A stretch of DNA of 64,000 nucleotides, taken from contig NW_013654529.1 of assembly GCF_000499385.1 (NCBI RefSeq), positions 124,001 through 188,000 of the forward strand. Reading direction: 5' to 3'. The stretch is from Eimeria necatrix. Lineage: Eukaryota; Apicomplexa; Conoidasida; Eucoccidiorida; Eimeriidae. Position 1 is the stretch's first letter. Every line of letters starts with the position of its first letter. The notes below the pieces were generated by a model that did no database searches, was not told where the DNA came from, and saw nothing but the letters and a program-made list of their open reading frames with translations. The translations under genes were made by a program, and so were the position numbers. Positions 12,001 through 23,430 of this stretch are shown piece after piece.

Positions 12001-12964
12001 AAGTGAAAGCAGCGGCGAACGGCAGCAACCGAAGGGAGCAGCAGCAAACAACAGCAGCAGTGGAAACGAACTTTTGCCACTGCTCTGGGAGCCCAAGATG
12101 GTGATAACATTGAAACTAAAACCAACGTCTGCAAGTCCTTGGTCCTTCATCCACTTCTCCAGATCAGCACTGAGATGTACATGCACAGTGGCTCACCAGT
12201 ATGTCCGCCCGACGCAAACGCACAATGCAGAGGCTATATGCCACGGGTGGACCGATTTGTGCCCCTCGAAGTACTGTGTTGGTACTAAAGGACTGCGCCT
12301 TCTTAACATTGAGGTACATCTGTAACGATGCTTATTCTGTCTTCTAATTATCGTACTTTCCCCCTAATTCCTATGGCTCTCTTCCCTCCTGTGACCATGC
12401 CTATCTATAATTCTGGCAGCAAATTTATTTGTAAGCGTTTCCGTGTCCCATGAATACGTGACTCCATCTCTCGTCCCTTTCTGCGATTCAGTCTCGTTGT
12501 GCCTCCCTCTGTGCCTTTCTGCGCAAGTCGCTGCCTAACCTTTCATAATCGCTAATATTCCTGGTGTTGGCCCCAGTAGCAACAGCAAATCAACAGCAGT
12601 AGAAACAACAGTAGCAAAGGGAGCTACAGTTTCAAGGGATATTTTCAGCTAACTAGAAGCCGAAGCAGAAGTGAACGCAGAAATTGAGGAATATCGCACC
12701 TAGCACGGATATATGTAATATAGATCACGACATAGGAAAATATAGTAAAGGGGGATTCACTAACAGAAGCATTTGAAACTTTTACTAGCCAAGGTGTCCA
12801 TGCCTAAAGAAACAACAACAACGGCATCAACAACAACAGGAGGGGAAACACCAGTCACGAACGAGACAGAAGTACCACACAGAACGGCAAGATCACGAGC
12901 CTTACGTCATCTCCCCGTCATAGTCAATGACTTGCACAAGATCGCCTCCAGACAAAGTCACCAT
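6016..12964 (-). CDS. SEY1: SEY1/RHD3-type ER GTPase (atlastin-like)
   Basis: A dynamin-superfamily GTPase that fuses ER tubules and builds the ER network. Start ATG at 12964: VQVIDYDGEM is the family N-terminus. Exons that join in frame: 12964-12906, 12169-12072, 11851-11431, 10911-10850, 10722-10661, 10452-10334, 10075-9994, 9789-9565, 9413-9358, 9205-9109 (427 codons). The P-loop GSQSSGKST is split by an intron after AAA A. G3 is DVEGLDSRERGD and the G4 region is LLFAVRDWAP. Downstream helical-bundle exons are visible near 8778, 8500-8330 (ATADFEAFSEECS), 8019-7952, 7617-7382 and 7025-6916, though some junctions there are unresolved. Exon 6753-6215 carries the C-terminal membrane hairpin (LLLICLGWNE, then WLILPLLLLGLLLGAAVLV). 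The last exon, 6090-6016, ends in a basic tail, SPRKPK. Introns carry CAG/CTG runs; the GTPase core does not. Family assignment is firm; the middle exon map is approximate. Confidence 0.93.
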
Positions 12965-15227
12965 CTTTACTCGCTGTTGCTCTCAGCGCAGCTGCTGTTG
13001 CTGTTCCCGTTGCAGGAGTACAACTGCTGGCACTATGGCTGCTACAGTCGGGCAACCACTACACTCGGCTTCCGGTGTGGTGGCGCAAGACCAGCTGAAT
13101 ACGAAGGTTTAACCAGCAGCACTTGGTGTTGTCGATCCGCCAGGACACGACTGCTGCTGTTGTTGCTGGTGTTGCTACAGCTGTTCACGACACCACTGCT
13201 TTTGCATGACCAGAAGCTGCACTGAAAGAATGAACCGAGTAAGTGACGCGCGGGTAGACGCCTGTATTGCAGCTGCCACTCTTGTTGCGTTGCCGCTGAT
13301 GGGGCTGCTGCGGTAACAGCGGTTGCGCCTTGCGTGTGTACCGGGTACGCCTCCTTAGCAAAAACCAAAAGATGTTTTGTCGCTTTTTAGGGTATCTTTG
13401 GTCTAGGAAGCCGCTGCTCGTGCTGTAGGACACACGAGCAACCTACAGCGGCTCGGCACGTACTGGCTCCCGGAGTACAGAGACCGAAGTGAAAATATGC
13501 GCTGCAGCTACTGCAAGTGCTGTTACAGCTACTCTAGTCTTTGTGCCCCTTAAGCTGATAGAGTGCCGCTGATATGGCGTTTCCTCTACTGGACGTGTAG
13601 TGTCACCTCAGGCGGTGCAGCTCCAGCAGCAGCAGCAGTAGCCAAAGGAGCTGCTGCTCCTGTTTCTGCTGCAGCCCATAGTCTGTCTTCGTTTTAATTC
13701 TAGAAACACACAATGCCTGTAGCAAACGATTAAAAGCGACATTGTCTCATTTGCGCAGTGAAGTATTGGCTAAAAGCTCTTCAGCATAATTAGGCCGCTG
13801 CCGCCACCAATGCTGCTGCTACTGCTCGCCAGTCACAGCAGCCACAGCTCTACACTATAGTAGCGCTGCAGCGCTAAAAGCTTCGGTTAATAATCATTCA
13901 GCTCATTAAAACTTTTGTTTGCCGTTTGCAGATTGCCGCTTAACAGTGGTTCCTTGGCTGCGCATGAGGGGCCCCCCGAGGCCCTGCTGCCCTCGCAAGT
14001 GGTCTTGGTGTTGCTGCTCCACTTTCTGTGCCTCACATGTCCCCTCCCCTAGCCATTTGTCCCAGGAGAAGCAGACGTTAAAGCAACTGGAGCGTCTCCC
14101 ACGCAGAGCCTCAGCGTGAACTGCAGCGGCAGCCATCGTCAGCAGCAGGTGCAGCAGCTACTGAACCTTTTAATGCAAAGCGCTTGACGGCAGGTATGGC
14201 GGTGCCGTTCCAGGGTTTTGGTGTGCCTAAGACTCAACAAGCTGAGCTTTAGCGGAGCAACGTGGCCTTTCACTCGACGGGAAGAGTACAGCGGGGAAAA
14301 CAGCAGCAGAGTACCAGCGGGCTGATATTGCACTAAAAAAACCTCAGCGGTTACTGCCGCCGCCTCAGCAGACGCAGCAGGGAGGAGAGCAGCAGCAGAG
14401 ATCGGGATATGCGCGTCCCTCTGCAGCAATGCCATCATTGTGTAGCCTCCTGCTGGCGATAATTTTGCTGCCCGTGGTGCTCGTTGTGTTTGCGGTGTTG
14501 TTAGTCTTCCTTCTGCTGCTGCTGCTGATTGCCGGGGTGTTTGGGTGTGTGGGTTCGCTGTTGAAGCCTTTAGACAAAGACTTAGCGAACTACCTGTACC
14601 ACATGCCTTACGGCGGTGTGCCAAAAACAAACAGCAGCAAGGGCAGCGGCACCAGACGCAACGAAAGAAAGCAGGCTGCCTCAAAACGCTCTGCGGACTG
14701 CTGTGGAGGAAGACGTGATCCGGTGCTTCCAGGCAGCAGCAACACTGGACCTTCTTTTGCTCCTGCATCAGCCACAGCAGCGGAGACAGCACCTGTAACC
14801 GAAGGTGGCACAGAGGCTCCTAATGCAGCATCACGGAAAAGCCTCCACCGGGACGATAAGATCAGTAGCAACAACGGCAGGGATTTTTTGTATCAGCAAA
14901 AACAACAGCAAAGTTCTCGGCGCCACAGCCCGGTCCCAAAAGCGGCATGTGACGCAGTTTAAAGCTGACACAGTAGCAGCAGAAGAAACTGCAGCGCGTG
15001 TTGCGCCATGCCTAGCAAGAGCTGTGGCTACAATCTTCGACCGATTGCAAGTAGCAATAAAGGCAGCAGCACGAACAGCACCGCAGCAGCGAGAAGTGCG
15101 GCAAGAGTAGCTGCACATTCTCTACGGTGGCCCACAACCGAGACGCGCATCCAATGTAAGAGGAACAGGGCAACAACGTAACAGCAGTAGCAGTAACGCA
15201 TCAACGACATCGAATAGGAGGGCGCAA
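12965..15227. other. Divergent intergenic region, SEY1/PLC
   Basis: It lies between two divergently transcribed genes and should contain both promoters and 5' UTRs. Several short frames are rich in CTG/CAG-derived residues. One plus-strand frame, 14429-14962 (listed separately), has a striking hydrophobic N-terminus and may be the first exon of the PLC-like gene. Nothing else is recognisable. Confidence 0.45.
14429..14962 (+). CDS. Possible signal-anchor exon upstream of PLC gene
   Basis: A 177-codon frame that begins with about 40 uninterrupted hydrophobic residues (including LLPVVLVVFAVLLVFLLLLL), then SLLKPLDKDLANYLYHMPYGGV, followed by a Ser/Thr/Ala-rich charged tail. The hydrophobic run is partly a product of CTG repeats, so it may be a shadow. 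However, the abrupt change to a soluble, charged sequence is what a signal-anchor exon would look like. It lies upstream of, and on the same strand as, the PLC-like gene. No family recognised; frame ends at 14962 without an obvious linking splice site. Confidence 0.3.
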   Translation: MPSLCSLLLAIILLPVVLVVFAVLLVFLLLLLLIAGVFGCVGSLLKPLDKDLANYLYHMPYGGVPKTNSSKGSGTRRNERKQAASKRSADCCGGRRDPVLPGSSNTGPSFAPASATAAETAPVTEGGTEAPNAASRKSLHRDDKISSNNGRDFLYQQKQQQSSRRHSPVPKAACDAV

Positions 15228-18200
15228 ATGGAGAGCCCGCAAGGAGATGAGCACGATTTCAAGGAGGCGGGTATCCTGTCAACAGGCGCGTGCAGGCCTT
15301 CAGAAACAGAGGGAGGACTAGCACCAGCAACTGCTTGCCCTTCAGCTGGAGCAGCTGGAGCAGCAGGTGAAGGGAACGTGGGGAACAGCGGATCGTGGGG
15401 AGTGGTGACTGCAGACGACGCTGTCTCAAGGAGTACTGCCCTGATGGAGCGGCCAGATGCCTCCTCAGCGAGGCCTGCTGGTGTTACTTCTAGTTCTGAT
15501 GGTGACGAGGACAAAAGAACCTACGCGACAAGGGCAGGCAGCGAAGGGCGCGCGACTGAAGGCTTCTGTCGCGGGACGAGTGCGCCTGAAAGCACAGCAA
15601 CTGCAACAGAAACAGCAGAAGATGCACCTGCAACAGCAACAGACGAGCCAGCACCGGCTGACGAGGCAGCAGCAACTGGGGACGTGTCGTTGTGGTCGTT
15701 TTGGCCGTCCGATTGGCAGGTGTTGCCTCTCAACAGGCTTGCAACTCTCATAATCGAGACGCTTGTATCAGGTGGCACCTCTCTACAACGGGATAGCAGC
15801 AAACACAGCAGCAGAACCAGCAGCAGCCGAGGCAGGAGTTCTTATAACAGCAGAGATTCATCTTTAGAGCACTGGCGAGACCGTCGCAGCCGTAATTCAC
15901 GGCTGCGACGCAAAGAGCACCGCGGTGAGCTGAGAGTGTACCTGCTGCCATTGCATTGCTGCTACTTGCGCTGCAATTGCTCCGTTGGTGCTCCTGTTGC
16001 AGTCCCTGTTGTTGGCACCCCTGGGGAAACGGCCGTTGCTGATACTTTTGCTGGAGTTCTGTTTGCCGGTGGCGTTGCAGCAGCTGCTTTCAGTGTCTAT
16101 AGTACCGTTGCTAGTGCTGCGCATGCAGTGGCCGGCGCTTTGTTAACTGCGGCAGCTGCCTTCCTTTCTTATGGTGTGTATACTCTTATGTTTTGGATGG
16201 CGCTGCAGATGTTGGTGAGGTGTCGTCGTCAGAGGGGACTGTGGAGTCGCCTTGCAGCTGCTGCAGCAGCAGTGGCTGCACCAGCAGTGACAGCGGGGGA
16301 GACAAGAGTCTCTTAGTGGGAGGCGCGAGCAGCCGGAGGCTTCAGAGCAGCAAGGCTCTTAGACAGCGGAGCCGCTTTTCTCACCAGCGGCTGCTGCGGC
16401 GGTCTTCCAGACGTCGAACGCCGCATGGGGCTTCGACTACTGACCCTGCTACTGGCAATAGCAGAAGCAGCAGCAGCAGTAGCAGGTGCTTTAGCAGAGA
16501 CAGCAGTGGGTGCCGGGATATTAAAAACACAACTGAAGAAAACAAAGGCAGCGGGGGAGAAGAGGAGGCTGACGGTCTTCGACCCTCGTTACAAAATTGG
16601 ATGGGGACACTTGGCTTGCAAAATGTCCCTTTAGAAAAGGTGATCATACCAGGCAAGTTGAGAAGGCCAAGAACGAACAGAAGACAACTGCCATTGGACA
16701 AACTAGGGCTTAGTAGCCAGCAGATAGGGGAGATTTACTGAAGACAAAAGCCGACACAGACACGAGATAATAGGTCAGATAAAGGGACACGAGGGAGAAA
16801 AAGAAAGGCAGGCAGACGCGAAGAGTTGATGGAATGAAATCCTAGCACAGGCACAGACGTAGACAAGCAAAGAAGCAAGTGAGGGACATGCAATTGGCGT
16901 GTTTACAGAGTAATGGAAGCGTGAGAGAGATAAAGTCAGGAGGCAGAGAAGCCATAGAACGAAGCTCGCAGCCTTAAGCCAGCAAGAATTGACAGAGTCA
17001 GGAAAAAGCAGCTAAAGATTAACAAGAGAAGATGCTTACGAGGAAAATTGCACGGGCTGCAACGCAAACAAAAAACAGACAGGATGTTGGGGTTAGTGGC
17101 AGACGGAGAAGGAAGATGTGAAACATATGAATACTTTGGGCGTTCTTTACTCCTGCAGCAACTCATAACAGCGCCTCTTGGAGGGTAGCGAGGCTCAACG
17201 AACAACAAGCGTATTACAGCCGTCTTGTGCAGGTCTGGGTAAGCTGCCAGGTAAGACGCCTCTCAGCAGCTCAGCAGTGAGACAAGGTATTAGCTTGGTT
17301 GTAATATTGGCGTCACTGTTGGTCTTCTTGCAACAGTTGTTTTATCGCTGCTGTTGTCTTTGCTACTAATGCTGGCGTTGCTCTTGTTGGTGATGTCACT
17401 ATTGCTAAGCTTTTTTTCTATGGCGAGTTTAATGTATACTATTCTTTTTAATAGTACTCTATCGTTATTGCTACGCATTTCTTTCGATGGCTAGTGGTTT
17501 TAGTTCAATTTATACTATTTTTTATATAGCGCTTTGTGTGAGCTCGCTTTATGGTGCTACTGCAATCTGGGTGCGTGTAACCGTGCGTCTCTGATTTTGC
17601 AATTCGTTTGGTTAATTCTTACTTATGGCTGACTATTTACTGCCCTTTTGTTGCAGCAATTGAGCATCTACGAGCAGTTGCGCAGGGGCATTAGGTGGCT
17701 CGACTTGCGCTGCTGTAAGAGCCTCGAGTCAGTCACGCTGGCACCCCGCCTCCGACCCCGTCGGCGGCACCGCAACTCCGCCGCAGCAAGCCTTGGTCGT
17801 CGTCTCTCCCTGCGTTTCGCTGCTGCGGCCGCTCCAGGAACGAGCAGCAGCAGCAACATTTCAAAGTGCAAGTCTAGCTCCCCATGGGCAGCTGCAGAAA
17901 TGAGCGCAGTAGATACCACAGAAGAACCAACCCGTACGACCGCTGATTCAATCTGTCCCATGTCCCCGACCTCGATGGCTTCAAATGGACATGGCCATCA
18001 GCATGCCCACATTGGTGACTATCATCCGCACCATCAGCATGAGCTGCAACACCAGCTGGAAAAGGCTGAAGAATTCGAGGTGGCAGGTGCCAGCCATCAA
18101 GAGCGGCAAGAGCATGAGCACCAAGATATGCCTGTATCGGCGGCTGAAGAGGGAAAGAGCACATCTTCTCACTGCCACCACCACCACTCGAAGCGCGTCC

Positions 18201-20514
18201 TCAGCGGGCAGCAAGGTGTTGCCTCTGCTGCAGCAGCTGCAGCAGCGCACAGGGACCTTGCTCTAGCAACCGGTGCGCGACGAGTGACAGTGGCAAGGGA
18301 AATGGAGCAGGCAGGCGTCCCTCTCCACCAGTCTATCCCCTTTTGCGCGCATGGAGGCGTGCTCACCGTCCCCTTGGCAAGCCTTTCGTCCCTACTGCTG
18401 CTGCTGTATCGATTTTCACTGTAGCGGAGCTCCGCAGTTACGTTGTTGTCTGTTCCTGTTTGGAGCAGCTGCATAAGGTGGCCCCTTTGGCTGTTTTCTC
18501 CTGTTGCTTTGTGTTATGTGATGTTCTGTTTTGTTCCGAGGTGCCTGGGAGAGAAAATTCACCGGAATGATGGGTGCATACGTGTGCAGATGAGGGTTTT
18601 CGAGGAAGTGCATGCATTCCTTGTCGCACATCCCACGGAGGTTGTATTTTTAAGTTGTGTGCCGGACGAAGGCGTTGTGGGAGAGACCTTTTGCCGCTTG
18701 AAAGAAATATCCGCGACGGAGGTCCTCTTCTGCGTTGCTGCCTCTCTCGGGGACTTCCTAGGCCCTGGCCTGGAAGAGGGAGTGACTTTGGCGGACTTGG
18801 TGCAAAGGTTCGTCAGGCTCTGCTCAACCCTTTCCTTGCATCTCCTCCTCTGCATCTGTTTCTGTTGCGTATCCACTGTTCGCTGAATGTGGCCGCACGC
18901 ACACATACAGCGTGTACGTCTGCGCAGACTTCTGTTACTGTGTTCCTTAATCGTGTGGGGCTGCAGAGGCCAGCGGTTGATTGTGCTTTGGGCGCACCAA
19001 GAAAAATGTCTTCCAGAGGCTCCCAAGTTCCCGTGCAAGAAGGGTCCTCTTTGTTCTTGTCGGTCGGTCAGCGGGGGCCGGCACTGCTACGCGTCTCTGG
19101 TTTCCGACTGGGTGGACAAAGTTGCGCCCGTGAGACGCCCTTACAGCTCCCTACGAAATGTTTGTGTGTCTCTGTTAGCGTTGATGCCTTTGTGAATGTT
19201 CCCCTCAATATGTGCGCATATCTGCCTGCTCCACCATCTGGTTCGCCTCTTGCTTACGTCGCTTTGCCGCCCCCTTGTATCCCCTGCCGTTTAGACTCTC
19301 ACGTTTTCTGCACACTTCTTAATGTTATATTTTTCGTAATTTGTCTACTTTTCGTTGTTTTGATCTGCGGCCCCCTTGATAGCTTTAGTGTCGATCTCAC
19401 ATTCCTCTTTAGTGCTTCTTTGCCTCAGATCTTCTCTGCCGCCAACCGGTCTGGAGGCCCCGCTGTTTCCAACCAGGAGAGAGCAGAGACCACAGAAATT
19501 GCGAGTGCCCCAGGCCCTCCAGCTGCTGCAACTACAGACACCGCCACCGGTGTAGCCGCATCAGCCAGATGTGGCAGAAACAACCCCGCGGAAAGGGGGA
19601 CCGCCACTTCTGTAGCAATAACGGCTGCAACTGCAGCAGCAGCAGCGTCTGGTGCTACTGCCTCTGCAGCAGCTGCTGATGCTGCTGCTGAGGCCTTTGC
19701 AGTCACGGCCAGTGCTGCAGCAAACTCAGCAGTAACAGCAGAAGGCGTAGATACGCAGCGGCGCACACGGATAACCTCATTCGTTTCGTCTCCATTTCAG
19801 GCTGGCGGGTCACGTGTGTTCAAGTCCTTTTATAGGACAAGTACTTTGCACCCAGAGGAACTCATCAAGAATTTGCTGCGGTGGGCATCAGAAGAGCAGC
19901 GGTCGATGGCGGTACAGAAACGGCAGGCAGCAGCCCTAAAACCCGTAGCTAACAACAAACCCCAGCACAACCCCATCACCTTCCGCATGCTCTGCGGTGA
20001 GTTTGTTGCTGGTTTTGTCGCTGCCACCTCGCCTACTGTTGCTGGGGTTGCTGCTATAGTTGTCATTCTTCGTGCGTCGGTAATAGGTTCTTGCATTCCC
20101 CGCACCACAACGGTTCTACCTCCATCCTGCGCATTTGACGCTTTATGGTTCCATGCAGGAGAAGTGACGGCTCCTCGTCGATTTGCCGAATTGCCATTCA
20201 TAAAATATTGGCTGGGGCAAGGAGTCGCGGTCTGGAAAGACAAGCCTGTAGGCATCAAAACAGCAGCCAAAGCAGCAAATAAAATGATTTTGAGGGAGCT
20301 TTTGAAGCCTCTCCTGCAGCAGGTCCAAGAGTGGGCAGGCAGCTCACCCAGTAGCAGCAGCAGCCGCAGTGGAAATGATACTGAGCGTAGACAAAACCCG
20401 CTGGAATATATAAACGCCTTCTCACACGATTTTGCAGACCGCCGCATTGTAACCCTCTTGCTGCGCATCAACTGTGCTATGCACTGCATCCATGAAGAGC
20501 CTCGTACTCTATGA
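15228..20514 (+). CDS. PI-PLC X-like domain protein, membrane-anchored
   Basis: A phosphatidylinositol-specific phospholipase C X-like protein (PLCXD/bacterial-PLC-like rather than canonical eukaryotic PLC; no PH, EF-hand, Y or C2 domain seen). The frame from ATG 15228 gives a Ser/Thr/Ala-rich N-terminus and hydrophobic segments (about 15940-16210). It must splice into the next frame, ending NVPLEKVIIP at 16652. X-domain exons join in phase: 17159-17238 (ATHNSASW, first catalytic His), 17657-18376 (YEQLRRGIRWLDLR, then CAHGG, second His), 18590-18807 (FEEVHAFLVAHPTEVVFLS), 18967-19129 (GQRLIVLWAHQ), 19429-19996, 20159-20514 with TGA. The intron at 16653 starts AG|GCAAGT (GC-AG class), and exon 17657 probably ends TTG|GCAAGC as well. 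Between LDLR and the second His lies an insertion of roughly 190 residues that is His-, Ala- and Ser-rich. Catalysis is inferred from the two conserved His; the 5' end is uncertain. Confidence 0.78.
15882..15910. repeat. 12-bp perfect stem, 5-base loop
   Basis: CGTCGCAGCCGT, loop AATTC, then the exact reverse complement. It lies inside the Ser/Arg-rich N-terminal frame of the PLC-like gene, just before the hydrophobic segment, so it would form a hairpin in the mRNA if that exon is used. Confidence 0.8.
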
Positions 20515-23067
20515 ATAGCAAATGCTCCAGCGCAATTATTGTCGCTGCTGCTGCTGCGCCTGCCAGCAACAGACCTAGTGCAGTATGACTCCGCGGCGCG
20601 GCATTAAAGCCGCACAGACTGGAGAAGCAGAGCGCTGGGTGGAGAGGCTTTCCTGCCGCATCGAAGTGTTGGCGTGTTTTACCGCTATCTAAGAAACTTG
20701 GCAGCAGCAGCAGCAGTGAGCTTGAGAAGTCCCAGTAACGGCAGGTTGGCGGCCTCTTGTTTTTTTTCCAGAATGGATGTTGAGGGGTTTTAAACTTCTT
20801 TTCTGCCTTCCTCTAAACGGTCGCTGGTCGCTTGGTTCTTCTCTGGTTTGCCTTTAAGCACGTGCATTTTGCGTCAGCGTTACGGACGCGCAACGCGCAA
20901 GATCTTGACACGCATTACTTTGTACAGCATCATCTCATTGGAGTTATGTAATTGCACGCTCGTCAATGTCTTCTGTTTTCAAAGCCAGCTTCAAAGTGGG
21001 CAATTGCCCGCACCAGCAGGGGCAGTAAGGGTAAATGCTCATTGGGACGCTTTGTGCACTAATGATGAATCTGTAACGAGCAATGCGTCTTGAGGCAACT
21101 AAGCGTCTGCGCAGACAAGGCTTCATAATATACTGATGGCTGTGAAATGCAGCACAGCGTACATCATGGGGAGGCTTTCATGGGGCCCGTAGGACGAATG
21201 GGCTCATATGTGCCTCTTACGATTCGGTGGCTTCGTTTGTTGAGTACTCACTGTCCGCGAGCAGCCAGGCTGCAGTGCGCTTGCTCTGCCTCTTGATTGC
21301 CTGCCGAGCTCGCCAGCTGGCATCGAAGGGACTCTCTCTTTCTCATTGGCATTTTCAAGTAAATTGTTTAATTTCGCATCACCTGTAGGTAGGAGAGAAG
21401 CTCTGTTGCAGTACTTCCCCTATCATGACTGCTGCAGCTGCTGCCACTTCCACGTGCTGAGCATCTTTCCGTCAGCTTTTAGGTGCATTGCTCCTACACG
21501 CCTACGATTGAGATATGCTCAAGTGCCATTCCCCTGGGATCGCCAGCTCCAGTGCCATTTCCTACTCACCGTGGGGTTGAATCTGGCCAAAGCTAACTCT
21601 ACCCTGCGAACGCAGTGTGTTGTGCCCTCTAATGGATATTTTGGACTTCAGTCACATGGTAAACATTCGCATCTGTAGGAAATACGGCAAAAGCAAAGCG
21701 AAGAGCAAAGCGAACAAGTAGATACAGATATTGGCAGTCTTAACGCTGGGATTCTGCTGAAATTCTAGGAAATGTCTAAATGCAGTTCATGGAGGCTATT
21801 TGAAAATTACGCAGACCTCATCCGCAACGTGGGCCTGAGCCCGTGTTGCGGCTAAGGTCTTAAACACACTGGGTCTACGGATTTGAAAAACGACATAAAT
21901 ACAAGCGGACGACAGTTAGTTGCCGTTGGAGCTGCAGGAGAATGCAGCTACGAGTTGAACGCATCGTTACTTGAATGCCTGGAGACATAGGCAAGTACCC
22001 TCATTCTGACAAAAACGTGCTGCTACCTATGTGTTTGCATACGTATGCCACCGCTGTGTGCATTTGCAGAGAGCGGTGGTAACCTCCACCGCTGACTCAT
22101 CTCTTCCAAGGAACTACTACAATTTCTGCACTGCTGCGGCTTTCAGGCCGTGCTTCGCTATCCGTGTTTCTTAATGTCTGCTACCCTTCCGTAGTTCCGT
22201 GGAGCAGTTTGACTGCCCTGTCTCTACCGGCAAGGTGGCGAGGTACACTTTGGATGAAAACAACAAAAGCGCAGCACATGGGAGCTTCAAGATCCCATCT
22301 TCTGAAGAAGGCGCTTTTGTAGCTTGCTACTGACATTATCCTCCGCTCCCGTGTCGATGTGATAGCAGACGGTGTTTCTCCGTTGCAGGGTGTGAATCTG
22401 GAGTTGTGTGAAGCCAGGGCCATTTTTTAGTCGGCTGGCTCGCATCTAACGAGCTGAGCGAGATGCATAAAGCGACGTGAACTAGTAATCCCTACAACAC
22501 CTCCAATGCTGCCACTTCGCGGCTGAGTACGCCTTCCATACCAACGAGCTAGCTAGCTGAAAGGGAGGGCACTTGTCGAACCATGAGACAGTTCACCATT
22601 CAGTTCTCAGTGAAACGGCAGAAACAACGGGAAATTCCTGTGGACCACACAAGGGGCCTCAACTGGCCACCCGCCAGTACCTCTACTGTCAACAGTGGGC
22701 CAGCTTTTGGTCCTTAAAAGCCTGCGGCCGGCAAAATGCATTCTGCAGCTAAGGCGCCGAAAAGACAGAAAACTTTGTGGACCTTGAAATGGGCAACGAC
22801 AGAACACAGATTTACGTGATCCTGATGGCCTTAGAATTCCTCAACGTAATGATCCATCAGGCAGACAACTTGCAGGCCAGTTCACAACTCAGATAGCTGA
22901 CAAAGCAGCACATGGTTTGATGGTGCAATGCGCTACACAGCTCCTCATAGCTAATATGCACACCAAACTTTGGATGCGTCAATCTTGCACCATGCAGCGC
23001 CTCTGCTGATTGGAACCCCTGCACGAGCTGCGAACAGAGCTGCGCTCATTGCAATTCAACTCTTGCT
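20515..23067. other. Intergenic, no gene recognised
   Basis: Frames are all short (up to 110 codons, 21346-21678 +) and look like random reads. A CAG run sits at about 20700-20715. No tRNA, no repeat family, no splice-linked exons found. Probably 3' UTR of the PLC-like gene followed by spacer. Confidence 0.45.
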
Positions 23068-23430
23068 CTACTCTGTACGAGGCGGGCTGTGCTGTTCCTG
23101 TTGCAAGGGGTCTTGCGTACGTTGCACTGTTATCGTGTGATGCAGCTGGTTCTCCGCCGAGCGTGCAGGATCAACGGAAGCTGATGCCCGTCGTTCTATG
23201 GGAGTCCCTGATGCGACGAGCATGCATATGCCATGTACAAATGACCAGATAATGCCCACAATAAGTATCGTCGTGATGAGTTGCAGCACACCTGTGACAA
23301 GCATTCGTCGTCGCCGCGTCATGCACGAACAGATCATCGTGCCCAGCCCACACGGAAATAGAATGTTCAAAATCCCCCCAACGATGAGCCCTTGCCTTTC
23401 CATATCATTTCTAGGGGGAAGGACCTGCAT
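23068..23430 (-). CDS. Small two-helix membrane protein, Stum/SPEC3-like
   Basis: A compact protein of 120 residues from ATG 23430, or 111 from the better-placed ATG 23403. A possible acceptor (CCCCCTAG) sits between them, so the first Met could instead be intronic. Segment 1, GLIVGGILNILFPCGLGTMI, ends in the turn GLGTMI. A basic loop (TRRRR) follows, then segment 2, GVLQLITTILIVGIIWSF, and a polar C-terminal tail of about 50 residues. The LN-x-FP-x-GLGT motif and the VG-x-IWS-x-x-x-G pattern in helix 2 are those of the Stum/SPEC3-type family of small membrane proteins, whose animal member is linked to mechanosensation. In protists the function is unknown. It stands alone, more than 2 kb from either neighbour. 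I infer no more than membrane location. Confidence 0.6.
   Translation of the reverse strand: MQVLPPRNDMERQGLIVGGILNILFPCGLGTMICSCMTRRRRMLVTGVLQLITTILIVGIIWSFVHGICMLVASGTPIERRASASVDPARSAENQLHHTITVQRTQDPLQQEQHSPPRTE

Noticed and set aside
12186..12325. A putative first SEY1 exon just upstream of DLEKWM
   Set aside because: It has no family match, whereas 12964-12906 reads VQVIDYDGEM, the known N-terminal motif, and joins in phase to the exon at 12169.
18574..20514. A single 646-codon plus frame taken as one protein
   Set aside because: It includes introns that happen to lack stops. The PLC motifs HAFLVAHPTEVV and GQRLIVLW are in other frames and connect only by splicing; the true exons from this frame are 19429-19996 and 20159-20514.
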